A stretch of 64,000 nucleotides of DNA, taken from assembly GCA_020848905.1 (NCBI GenBank), contig JADLHG010000062.1, forward strand, positions 1 to 64,000. The letters run 5' to 3'. This stretch comes from Deltaproteobacteria bacterium. GTDB lineage: Bacteria > Myxococcota_A > Polyangia > GCA-2747355 > JADLHG01. Shown one piece after another: positions 11,396 through 19,618 of this stretch; the stretch's first letter is position 1, and each line of letters starts with the position of its first letter. The notes below the pieces were generated by a model. The model was not told the origin of the DNA and did no database searches. It saw only the letters and a list, made by a program, of their open reading frames with translations. The position numbers and the translations under genes were made by a program.

Positions 11396-12766
11396 GTGAG
11401 CGACCTCGGCGCCCACGCTCCCGGTCTGGCCGCGGAGCGCCTCGCAGTGCCCCCCGTGGCGAGCGCCCTGCCGCGCGCCGCGCAGGCCTCCTACGCCGTG
11501 GGGAGCATGAGCTACACCATCGTCGAGCGCCTGCTCACGATGTGGCTCGCCTTCTACTATCTCGACGAGGCCAGCCCGGGGCACGTGGCCCTCTCGGCGA
11601 GCGCCTTCTTCGGCATCCTCTGGGTCGGACGCGCCCTCGACGCCGTCTGCGACGTGGTGATCGCCGGCAGCTCCGACCGTTCGAACGCGCGCCTCGGTCG
11701 CCGCCGCGCCTACATGGCGTGGGGCGGCCTGCCGATGTGCCTCCTCGCCGCGGCGATCTTCTTCCCCGTGCGCGGCGCGGGGGCCTTTGGCGCCGGCCTC
11801 TACCTGGCCGTCACGCTCAGCGTCTTCTGGGTCTTCTTCACCGTCTACACCGTCCCCTACCTCGCCCTCCTCTCCGAGCTCGCCACGACGCACCAGACGC
11901 GCGTGAACCTCGCGACCTTCAAGGCCACCGCCTCGCTCCTCGGCGCCGCGCTGGTCTTCGTGCTCTCGCCGCAGCTCATCGCCCCGCTCGGCTTCCAGGG
12001 GATGGTCGTGGTGCTCTCGGCCTTCGCCGTCGTCACCGCCTACGTGACCGTCGTCGGCGTGAACGAGCGGCGCTACGCCGTCTCCGAGCCCTCGGCCGTG
12101 CGGCTCCTGGCCTCCATCCGCCAGACCTTCGCCGACCGCGCCTTCGTGCGCTACCTGCTCGCGTTCCTCCTCTTCTGGCTCGGCTTCAACGTGGTCACCA
12201 CCGGCATCCCCTTCTACGTGAAGAACCTGCTCGGCCTGCCGGAGGCGGCGGCGGGGGGTCTGATGGGCGTGGCCTTCGGCGGGGCCTTCCTGGCCTTTCC
12301 GCTGGTCAACCGCGTGGCCCTCCACCTCGGGCTGAAGCGCGCCTTCTGGGCCTGCATGATCCTCTTCGCCGCCGTGCTGCCGCTCATCTACTTCTGGGAG
12401 AGCGCCCCGCTCGGCCTCTCCCCGAAGACCGTGGCCTACGCCGTGATGGCCCTGGCGGGCCTGCCGCTCGCCGGCCTCTTCGTCCTCCCCGACGCCATCG
12501 TCGCGCGCCTCGCGCACCGCACCACCTGCGCCGAGGGTTCCGGCCGCGAGGGGATGTACTTCGGCGTGCAGGGCTTCTGCCTCAAGCTCACCTTCGGACT
12601 CTCGGGCTCGCTGATGGGCCTGCTCTTCGACCTGTTCGGCAAAGGGGGCTCGGCCGGCAACCTGGGCCTCAAGCTCACCGCCCCGGCGGGGGGCCTGCTC
12701 GTGGCCCTCGGGGCGGTCGTGTTCGCTCGCTTCCCCTCTGACGCGCTGAAGGACAACGCACGATGA
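11396..12766 (+). CDS. MFS transporter of the GPH (sugar-cation symporter) type
   Basis: This protein of about 456 residues has roughly twelve hydrophobic helices. The loop after helix 2 reads DVVIAGSSDRSNARLGRRRAYM, the typical GPH/MelB-like motif A. The family imports sugars, glucuronides or related compounds with a cation. The GTG start at 11396 lies one base after the creatininase stop; an internal ATG at 11507 would delete the N-terminal region. It overlaps the next gene by four bases. Its substrate is presumably that of the surrounding catabolic enzymes. Confidence 0.82.
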   Translation: MSDLGAHAPGLAAERLAVPPVASALPRAAQASYAVGSMSYTIVERLLTMWLAFYYLDEASPGHVALSASAFFGILWVGRALDAVCDVVIAGSSDRSNARLGRRRAYMAWGGLPMCLLAAAIFFPVRGAGAFGAGLYLAVTLSVFWVFFTVYTVPYLALLSELATTHQTRVNLATFKATASLLGAALVFVLSPQLIAPLGFQGMVVVLSAFAVVTAYVTVVGVNERRYAVSEPSAVRLLASIRQTFADRAFVRYLLAFLLFWLGFNVVTTGIPFYVKNLLGLPEAAAGGLMGVAFGGAFLAFPLVNRVALHLGLKRAFWACMILFAAVLPLIYFWESAPLGLSPKTVAYAVMALAGLPLAGLFVLPDAIVARLAHRTTCAEGSGREGMYFGVQGFCLKLTFGLSGSLMGLLFDLFGKGGSAGNLGLKLTAPAGGLLVALGAVVFARFPSDALKDNAR

Positions 12767-14031
12767 AACGGTCGCTCTACTTGCTCCCGCTGCTCCTCGC
12801 GGCGCTCCCCCAGCCCGTGCGGGCCGACGACGCGGCCACGCTGCCGAAGGGCGTGGGTCGCGTGCGCATCAAACCCATCTACAGCTTCTTCAGCCGGCGC
12901 TGGAACCAGGACGGGGCCTCCGAGCGGCTGACCCACGACTTCGACCGCCGCGACCTGAACGCCGAGGTCTTCCCCGACCTGAACAAATTAGAACGTCTGT
13001 ACGATTACAAGGCGGGCTCGCTGACGCTCGGCACGAGCAACGTCCAGAGCAACGTGCAGGTCGTGGTGCTCCCCATCGCCGCCGAGTTCGGCATCCTGGA
13101 TCGCCTGACGGTCGGTGTGATCGTCCCCATCGTCCACCTGCGCCACACGCTCACCTCGCTGAGCGTGGACCCCGAGCCCCGCTGCACCCCCGACCGCTGT
13201 GGCATGGGGAAGAACCCCGGCGACACGAAGGTCAGCCGCGACGACTCCAAGTACCTGCCCCTCGACCACGACAAGGACGCGTCGACCAAGCTCCTCGCGC
13301 CCCTCAACACCGAGGACGTGCAGCACCTCCTCGGCGACGAGCTCTCGTACCAGCGCATGGAGAGCTGGAGCGGCACGGGCCTCGGGGACATCGAGCTCGG
13401 CTTCAAGGTGCGGGTCTTCTCCTGGCGCTTCTACACCACCGCGCTGCAGGCCGGCGTGCGGCTCCCCACGGGGCGCACCGACGACCCGAACAACCTCCTC
13501 GACCTCGGCTTCGGCGACGGACAGACCGACCTCGGCTTCTACTGGCAGAACGACTTCACCCCGTGGCGCGGGCTCCGGCTGAACGTCACGATGAAGTACA
13601 CCGCGCAGCTCCCCGACCGAGAGCTCAAGCGCGTGCCAACCGCCGTGAACGTCCCCCTGGCCAAGAAGGAGAACATGGAGGAGGTCTGGCGCGACCTCGG
13701 CGACATCTTCGAGCTGGACCTCCTCGCCGCCTACGCCGTCCTGCCGGTCCTCAAGCCCTTCGTGCGCTACAACTTCGTCGCCAAGGGAGAGGACGACGTG
13801 CGCGGGGACAAGGGGCTGGCCTACCAGTCGCTCATGGACGAGACCGCCGTGCGCAACCACCGCATCGAGGCCGGGGTGACCTTCACCACCATCCCCTGGG
13901 TCGCGGCCAAGAAGTTCTCCATCCCCCTCGACGCCACGCTCTCCTACGAGCGCTCCCTCGCCGGCAAAAACAACGCCGCCATCTCCAACGTCCTGGCGCT
14001 CGAGATCGCCGGCTACTTCAAGGTGTTCTAG
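12763..14031 (+). CDS. Putative outer-membrane beta-barrel protein
   Basis: This 422-residue protein begins with a clear signal peptide ending near PVRADDA. The mature part consists of alternating amphipathic strands and ends with a terminal Phe (AGYFKVF), typical for barrels recognised by BamA. The central patterns, such as FGILDRLTVGVIVPIV and AGVRLPTGRTDDPN, resemble the phenol-degradation MetA-like outer membrane family. It starts in an ATGA overlap with the transporter gene, so it may be the outer-membrane entry route for the same substrate. Confidence 0.7.
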   Translation: MKRSLYLLPLLLAALPQPVRADDAATLPKGVGRVRIKPIYSFFSRRWNQDGASERLTHDFDRRDLNAEVFPDLNKLERLYDYKAGSLTLGTSNVQSNVQVVVLPIAAEFGILDRLTVGVIVPIVHLRHTLTSLSVDPEPRCTPDRCGMGKNPGDTKVSRDDSKYLPLDHDKDASTKLLAPLNTEDVQHLLGDELSYQRMESWSGTGLGDIELGFKVRVFSWRFYTTALQAGVRLPTGRTDDPNNLLDLGFGDGQTDLGFYWQNDFTPWRGLRLNVTMKYTAQLPDRELKRVPTAVNVPLAKKENMEEVWRDLGDIFELDLLAAYAVLPVLKPFVRYNFVAKGEDDVRGDKGLAYQSLMDETAVRNHRIEAGVTFTTIPWVAAKKFSIPLDATLSYERSLAGKNNAAISNVLALEIAGYFKVF

Positions 14032-14033
14032 CC

Positions 14034-16001
14034 ATGCACGCACGACGAGCCGTCTGGCCGCTCCTCCTGGCCGTACTTCCCGCGTTCACCTGCTACCAGG
14101 GCAAGGTGGACGTCGAGCTCCCCGTCTGGGACCAGGACATCAACGAGCACGAATCCGACGTCGCCGACCGGGCGATCAAGATCCTTCTCGGGATGCCGAA
14201 CATCCAGATGGTCTACTGCCGCCGCGCGGATCAGTACGAGGTGCACGGCAAGGCGGGGAAGCTCTTCTACAAGCGCAACCGCGGCCCCGAGGGCTACAGC
14301 TACGAGGTCACCCTGCGCGAGGGCAGAGACCCGCTCGCGAACCAGGACCCGAAGGCGCACCCGGAGCTGAAGGGGGAGCTCGCGCTCGGCGACAACCCGA
14401 AGGGGACCGACTACACCGCGCAAGACAAGGGCTACACGGGCCCCACCGACCCGCGCATCTCGTTTCCCGACGGGGACAAGGTGGCCTGGCCGCTGGCCTA
14501 CGAGCGCATCGCCGCGCTCTTCGACGGCAAGGACACCGGCGACCTGGTGATCGAGTTCACCCCCTGGGGCTGGGCCCCGCTCGGGGTCTACGACGGGCTC
14601 CCCAAGCCCGGGGCCCACGGACACCTGCACGAGATCGCCTCGCGCGCGCCGATCATCTTCGCCGGGAAGGGGGCGCAGAAGAAGAAGGTGGTGGACGCCT
14701 TCATCCGCAGCGTGGATATCGCCCCCACGGTGGCCAAGGCCATGGGCATCCAGAAGACCTTCGGCGTGGACGAGAAGGGCCACTATAGCCAGGAGGTCTA
14801 CCTGAAGTGGCAGGACGGCCACGTGCTCGACGAGGCGCTCTCGGGCGAGACCCCCACCTACGTGCTCATGATCATGAACGACGCGCTCATGCACAGCGAG
14901 CTGATGAACCAGCTCCAGGGAGACGCCCCGCTCCCCACCTACCGCTGGATGGTGGAGAACGGCACGCTCTACAAGTACGGCGCGATCGTCAACTTCCCGA
15001 GCAACACCTATCCGAGCCACAACGCCATCGGCACGGGCGCCTACTCCGGACACCACGGCCTGGTGGACAACTGGTTCTACGACCGGCGCGCCAAGAAGCG
15101 CTACAACCCGATCCTCGAGGTCTTCGACACCGACCGCTTCATAGTCGACGAGGTGGAGACCCTCTACCAGGCCGTGCACCGGAGCTTCCCCACCTGGCAC
15201 CCGGAGAAGAGCCCGCTCGGCAACTTCGTGGCCTCCTTCAGCTCCCCCATCACCAAGGGTGCCGACCTCGCGCTCTTCGAGGGGGTGCAGCCCATCGACT
15301 GGGACAAGTGCCCCGAGCCCGACGGCCTGCCCTTCCCCCCCACCGACGAGACGATCTCGACGCGCGCGCAGGCGGCCGACAACCTCGGCATCATGACTCT
15401 GGTCAAGGCCTACGTCGGCACCTACGAGCGCGACGGAAAGAAGCTCCGCTGCTCGCAGGTGCCGCGGCTCGGGATCATCAACCTGGGTCTCACCGACGAC
15501 GAGATGCACCGCAGCGGGCCGCATTCGGACGGCGCGCGGCGCGCCATGGCGCAGACCGACGTGCGCATGGGCATCATCTTCGACACGCTGAAGAAGGCGG
15601 GAATCTTCGACAAGACCATGATCGTTCTCACCTCGGACCACGGGCAGGCGCTGCAGGACGTGCAGCGCAACCAGGAGATCGCCCCCGTGCTGGAGAAGGC
15701 CGGCATCCGCTTCCAGGCGAAGGACGTGGCGCTCCTCTACCTCCTCGTGAATCGCGTGCTGCTCTCCACGAAGGACTTCGTGGCGGGCCAGCAGACCACG
15801 GTCGACGTCACGGTCCAGGACGACGACACCGAGGAGCCGGTCCCCGGCGCGACCGTGACCTTCGTCTCGGGCAACGCCAGGGTCACCGCCAAGACCGACG
15901 CGCAGGGCAAGGCCCAGCTCACCTTCACCCCCGGCGCCGCCAAGACGCAGGTCACCGTCACCGACGGAAAACACACGGACTTCGATCGCAGCTATCCATA
16001 G
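14034..16001 (+). CDS. Alkaline phosphatase superfamily (type I phosphodiesterase-like) exported protein with permuted order and C-terminal Ig domain
   Basis: This 655-residue exported protein has an N-terminal signal ending near AFTC, possibly a lipoprotein. Catalytic motifs of a phosphodiesterase/pyrophosphatase are visible: Asp283 in MIMNDAL, nucleophile Thr325 in SNTYPSHNA, Asp488/489 and His492 in LTDDEMH, and Asp535-His536 in TSDHGQ. The last metal-binding part of the fold, with His195 in GAHGHLHE and VDIAPTVAKAMGI (about 226-238), comes before them instead of after. An Ig-like Big_1 domain (about 575-650) ends the protein. It lies two bases after the barrel gene. The substrate is unknown. 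Confidence 0.75.
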   Translation: MHARRAVWPLLLAVLPAFTCYQGKVDVELPVWDQDINEHESDVADRAIKILLGMPNIQMVYCRRADQYEVHGKAGKLFYKRNRGPEGYSYEVTLREGRDPLANQDPKAHPELKGELALGDNPKGTDYTAQDKGYTGPTDPRISFPDGDKVAWPLAYERIAALFDGKDTGDLVIEFTPWGWAPLGVYDGLPKPGAHGHLHEIASRAPIIFAGKGAQKKKVVDAFIRSVDIAPTVAKAMGIQKTFGVDEKGHYSQEVYLKWQDGHVLDEALSGETPTYVLMIMNDALMHSELMNQLQGDAPLPTYRWMVENGTLYKYGAIVNFPSNTYPSHNAIGTGAYSGHHGLVDNWFYDRRAKKRYNPILEVFDTDRFIVDEVETLYQAVHRSFPTWHPEKSPLGNFVASFSSPITKGADLALFEGVQPIDWDKCPEPDGLPFPPTDETISTRAQAADNLGIMTLVKAYVGTYERDGKKLRCSQVPRLGIINLGLTDDEMHRSGPHSDGARRAMAQTDVRMGIIFDTLKKAGIFDKTMIVLTSDHGQALQDVQRNQEIAPVLEKAGIRFQAKDVALLYLLVNRVLLSTKDFVAGQQTTVDVTVQDDDTEEPVPGATVTFVSGNARVTAKTDAQGKAQLTFTPGAAKTQVTVTDGKHTDFDRSYP

Positions 16002-16015
16002 AACGACGGCCCTGA

Positions 16016-16030
16016 GGGGGCGGAGCCCCC
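16016..16030 (+). terminator. Short GC hairpin after the phosphodiesterase gene
   Basis: GGGGGC and GCCCCC form a perfect six-base stem with a three-base loop, 14 bases after the stop codon. No T-tract follows, so it may only attenuate transcription or protect the upstream message end. Confidence 0.35.
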
Positions 16031-16053
16031 GACGAGTGAGGAGGAGAACGACG

Positions 16054-17316
16054 ATGCGGTATCAGCTCTTCGGAATCGGACTCGGCACGCTGCTCGCGGT
16101 GGGCTGCAGCAGCAACACCACCACCCCGCCCGCGACGGACGGCGGCGGCGCCACGGACAGCGGAGGGGCGGGCCTCGTGATCACCATCTCGGCCCCCACC
16201 GCCGACGCGAAGGACGTCTCCGTCTCGGCGCCCGTGCTGAAGGCCACCTTCAACCGCGCGGTGACCGACCCGGACAAGCTGACCGTCGTGCTCGAGAAAG
16301 ACGGAAAGCTCTACTACGGGCTGAAGAAGTACTCGGCCACGAACCACGAGCTCATCTTTACCCCCTTCACCACGCTGCAGAGCCGCAGCACCTACACCTT
16401 CAAGGTCGCCGCCGAGGGGATCGAGGCCAAGGTGAGCTTCACCACCGAGAAGGCCAACGAGGGCGCGCTCCCCGCGGCCGCCGGCAAGAGCTACGACTTC
16501 CGCATCAAGACCATCACCTACCCCTCCGAGCTCGCGGGCGTCTTCAACAGCCAGCTCAAGACCGCGCCCCCGGTGCTGATGCACGTCGTTTCGCTCAAGG
16601 AGACGACCGTCAAGGACGGCAACACCTTCGGCTCGATCCTCATCGCGGGGAGCACAGGCAAGGTCGGCGAGCCGCTTGGGCAGGCCAAGGTGCTCGTCGA
16701 GGACGCGACGCATACCAGCACGACGGCCATGGCCATTCAGGGGACCACCGAGGGAACCTGGCTCGGCGCGGGCCCCTCGGACCTGCACCTCACCGCCTCG
16801 GGCGTGCCGCTCGTGATCCGCGAGTTCTTCGTCAGCGGGCTCATCAGCACCGATGGGACGACGCTCTCGAACCTCCGGCTGGTGGGACTCATCGACCCCG
16901 AGGAGCTCGGGAAGGCCGTGAACGTGGACCTGGGCTTCATCTGCGCCGACGCCCGCTTCTCCAAGTTCTGCGACGCCCAGAAGCGCATCCGCGTGGCCGC
17001 CGAGGTGGAGAGCGCGCCCAACCCCATCGCGTTCACGACCTTCATCACCAAGCCGGTCAACGCCGCCAACGACGTGGAGCCGAACGCCGTAGTGCAGGTC
17101 CACTTCAGCGAGCCGGTCAACGCCGGCGAGACCAAGGTCGGTCTCAAGGACGCGGCCGGCAAGGAGGTGCCCGGCAAGACCGCCGTGGAGGGCAAGTCCG
17201 GCACCTTCACCCCGGACGCGCCGCTCGCCGCGAAGACCAAGTACACCGTCGAGGCGACCGGGGTCTCGGTGGACGGCAAGAAGGACGTTCGCCACCTGAC
17301 CTTCACCACCAAGTAA
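16054..17316 (+). CDS. Lipoprotein with two SbsA-type Ig-like (Big_5) domains
   Basis: This 420-residue lipoprotein has lipobox LAVGC followed by a Thr/Pro/Gly-rich linker. An Ig-like Big_5 domain lies near the N terminus (ISAPTADAKDVSV ... FTTEKA), and a second closes the protein (ITKPVNAANDVEPNAVVQV ... LTFTTK). The middle 200 residues are not recognised. The ATG at 16054 is chosen because of GAGGAG upstream; an in-frame ATG lies at 16036. It follows the phosphodiesterase by 52 bases and probably belongs to the same cluster as a surface component. Confidence 0.78.
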   Translation: MRYQLFGIGLGTLLAVGCSSNTTTPPATDGGGATDSGGAGLVITISAPTADAKDVSVSAPVLKATFNRAVTDPDKLTVVLEKDGKLYYGLKKYSATNHELIFTPFTTLQSRSTYTFKVAAEGIEAKVSFTTEKANEGALPAAAGKSYDFRIKTITYPSELAGVFNSQLKTAPPVLMHVVSLKETTVKDGNTFGSILIAGSTGKVGEPLGQAKVLVEDATHTSTTAMAIQGTTEGTWLGAGPSDLHLTASGVPLVIREFFVSGLISTDGTTLSNLRLVGLIDPEELGKAVNVDLGFICADARFSKFCDAQKRIRVAAEVESAPNPIAFTTFITKPVNAANDVEPNAVVQVHFSEPVNAGETKVGLKDAAGKEVPGKTAVEGKSGTFTPDAPLAAKTKYTVEATGVSVDGKKDVRHLTFTTK

Positions 17317-17341
17317 CGCGCGGGACGCGGGAGGGACGACC

Positions 17342-18616
17342 ATGAGCCAGTGGGGCGCGAAGGCACTCGATCGGGGTTCTAAAGCAGACGTTCTAGAACG
17401 GGCGGGGCAGCACCTCTCCTCGGGGAAGCGGGAGTTCTACCGCTCGGTGGGGCTCGAGCTCGTGATGGGGGAGCGCCAGGGGGTCTACTTCAAGGACCTG
17501 GACGGGCGCGAGCTCTTCAACGCGCATTGCAACGGCGGGGTCTTCAACCTGGGTCACCGCCACCCCCGCATCGTGGCGGCGCTCGTCGAGGCGGCGCAGC
17601 ACCTCGACCTGGGGAACCACCACCTCCTCAGCGCCACGCGCTCTCTCCTCGCCGAACGGCTCTGTCGCTCGGCCCCGGGGGACCTGGCCTTCGCGGTCTT
17701 CGCCTCGGGCGGGGGCGAGGCGGTGGACTTCGCCATCAAGCTGGCCCGGGCCCACACGCGACGGCCGGGGATCATCTCGGCCATCGGCGGCTATCACGGG
17801 CACACCGGGCTGGCCCTCGCCACGGGGGACGCGCAGTACAAGGACCCCTTCGAACCGCTCGCGCCGGGTTTCAGCCAGGTCCCGTTCGATGACCTGGCCG
17901 CGCTCGAGGCAGCCATCACCGACGAGACGGCGGCCGTGATCCTCGAGACCGTCCCGGCCACCCTCGGGATGCCCATCGCGCAGCCGGACTACTTTCGCGA
18001 GGTCCGGCGGCTCTGCGACGCCCGCGGCGCCCAGCTCATCATCGACGAGGTGCAGACGGGGCTCGGCCGCACCGGGCGCATGTGGGGGATCGACCACTAC
18101 GGCGTGGTCCCGGACCTGCTGCTGACCGCCAAGGGACTCGGCGGCGGCATGTACCCCATCGCGGCCACGCTCTACCGGCCGCACCTCGACGCCTTCATGC
18201 GGCAGAACCCGTTCATTCACATCTCCACCGGGGGCGGAGCCGAGCTCGGCTGCGCCGTCGCGCTCGAGGTGCTCGAGGTCACCGAGGAGCCCGGCTTCCT
18301 CGAGACCGTCCGCGAGCGGGCGGTCCAGCTGCAGGAGGGGCTGACCCGGCTGCGCGAGGAGCACAGCCGCATCTTCGTCGAGGTCCGGCAGCTCGGGCTG
18401 ATGGTCGGGCTCGCCATGTCGCACCCCTCCTTCGGACCCCTGCTCTGCCGCATCGCTCCCGAGGTGGGCCTTTTCTGCGTCTACGCCAACAACGATCAGC
18501 GGGTGCTCCAGTTTCTCATTCCGCTCATCTCCACCCCCTCCGAGGTGCAGGAGGCGCTCGGTCGCCTCGGCATGGCTCTCTCCCAGCTCGAGCGCCTCCA
18601 GGGAGGCCGTGCATGA
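17342..18616 (+). CDS. Class III PLP-dependent aminotransferase
   Basis: This 424-residue enzyme is related to acetylornithine, 4-aminobutyrate and other omega-aminotransferases. The PLP site is clear: IIDEVQTGLGRTGRMW, then the Schiff-base Lys264 in LLTAKGLGGGMYPIAA. Length is normal. Following an amine oxidase and amidohydrolase, it could move an amino group from the product of that pathway. It overlaps the next gene by four bases. Its exact amino donor cannot be read from sequence. Confidence 0.85.
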   Translation: MSQWGAKALDRGSKADVLERAGQHLSSGKREFYRSVGLELVMGERQGVYFKDLDGRELFNAHCNGGVFNLGHRHPRIVAALVEAAQHLDLGNHHLLSATRSLLAERLCRSAPGDLAFAVFASGGGEAVDFAIKLARAHTRRPGIISAIGGYHGHTGLALATGDAQYKDPFEPLAPGFSQVPFDDLAALEAAITDETAAVILETVPATLGMPIAQPDYFREVRRLCDARGAQLIIDEVQTGLGRTGRMWGIDHYGVVPDLLLTAKGLGGGMYPIAATLYRPHLDAFMRQNPFIHISTGGGAELGCAVALEVLEVTEEPGFLETVRERAVQLQEGLTRLREEHSRIFVEVRQLGLMVGLAMSHPSFGPLLCRIAPEVGLFCVYANNDQRVLQFLIPLISTPSEVQEALGRLGMALSQLERLQGGRA

Positions 18617-19572
18617 TCGACCTCGTGTACCTGACCGCGGTGGAGCGCGAGGTGGAGGCCGCGCTCGGCCGCGGAGAGACGCCGGCCGTCCCGATCATCG
18701 GGGCCGGCGAGGTGAGCGTGGTGCTCGGCCTCTCCGACCGCGGCGAGGACTTCGCGTGCAAGCGCATGCCCCGCTTCCCCGCCGGCGAGGCTGTCCCCCG
18801 CTACCGCGAGCTCTGCGGGCGCTACGCGGAGCTGCTCACCGAGCAACTCGGCCTCCACCTGCCCCGCCACGAGGTCCTCGACCTCGACGCCGCAAACGGG
18901 CAGCGCGCGGTCTACTACGTGCAGGAGCGCCTCCCCGCCGCGGCGCTGGCCCACAAGGTCCTGGCCCAGCTCCCGACGGACGAGGGGGTCCGGCTCCTGG
19001 AGCTCCTCTTCGGGCGCGTGGCGCGGCTTGCCGAGCACAACCGCGAGACGCCACACCTGATGCTGGGGCTCGACGCCCAGGTCTCGAACTGGGTCGTCCT
19101 CCCCTTCGACGGGGCGCGACCGAGCCTGCCCGAGAGCCCCGAGCTCTGGTACCTGGACACCAGCACCCCCTTTCTGCGGGTGGACGGAGCGGAGCAGCTC
19201 GACCTCGAGATCCTCCTGTCGTCCCTGCCGGCGCCGCTCGTGCCGGTGGTGCGGCTCTTCTTGATCGGGGACATCATCCAGGCCTACTACGAGCCCCGAC
19301 GCATTCTAGTAGATGTGCTCGGAAACCTGATCAAGGAGCGCCTCGACGCGCTGCTCCCCGGGGGCGTGGCCGCGGCGAACCGGGTCCTGCAGGAGCGGTG
19401 CCCCTGGCTCGAGGCCCGGACGATCACCGAGGACGAGGTGCGGAAGTTCTACAAGGGCAACGCCCGCACCTGGGAGCTCCTGCAGCGGCTGCGACGCGCC
19501 GACCGCTTCGTGAAGCGCAAGCTGCTCCGCCGGCCGTATCCGTTTCTCCTGCCGGACCAGATCGAACGCTGA
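18613..19572 (+). CDS. Kinase-fold-like protein of unknown function (DUF6206-like)
   Basis: This 319-residue cytoplasmic protein starts in an ATGA overlap with the aminotransferase gene. I believe it belongs to the DUF6206 type, but this is from memory. Protein-kinase-like landmarks can be picked out: Lys50 in FACKRMPRF as a possible ATP-lysine, LDAQVSNW near 153-160 in the place of a catalytic loop, and Asp182 in YLDTSTPF in the place of a DFG motif. If real, it would phosphorylate a small molecule or sugar. No experimental function is implied. Confidence 0.6.
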   Translation: MIDLVYLTAVEREVEAALGRGETPAVPIIGAGEVSVVLGLSDRGEDFACKRMPRFPAGEAVPRYRELCGRYAELLTEQLGLHLPRHEVLDLDAANGQRAVYYVQERLPAAALAHKVLAQLPTDEGVRLLELLFGRVARLAEHNRETPHLMLGLDAQVSNWVVLPFDGARPSLPESPELWYLDTSTPFLRVDGAEQLDLEILLSSLPAPLVPVVRLFLIGDIIQAYYEPRRILVDVLGNLIKERLDALLPGGVAAANRVLQERCPWLEARTITEDEVRKFYKGNARTWELLQRLRRADRFVKRKLLRRPYPFLLPDQIER

Positions 19573-19618
19573 GCAGCAAGGCGTCTCGGCATAGCGCTGG
19601 CTCTTCCGTGAGGCTCCG

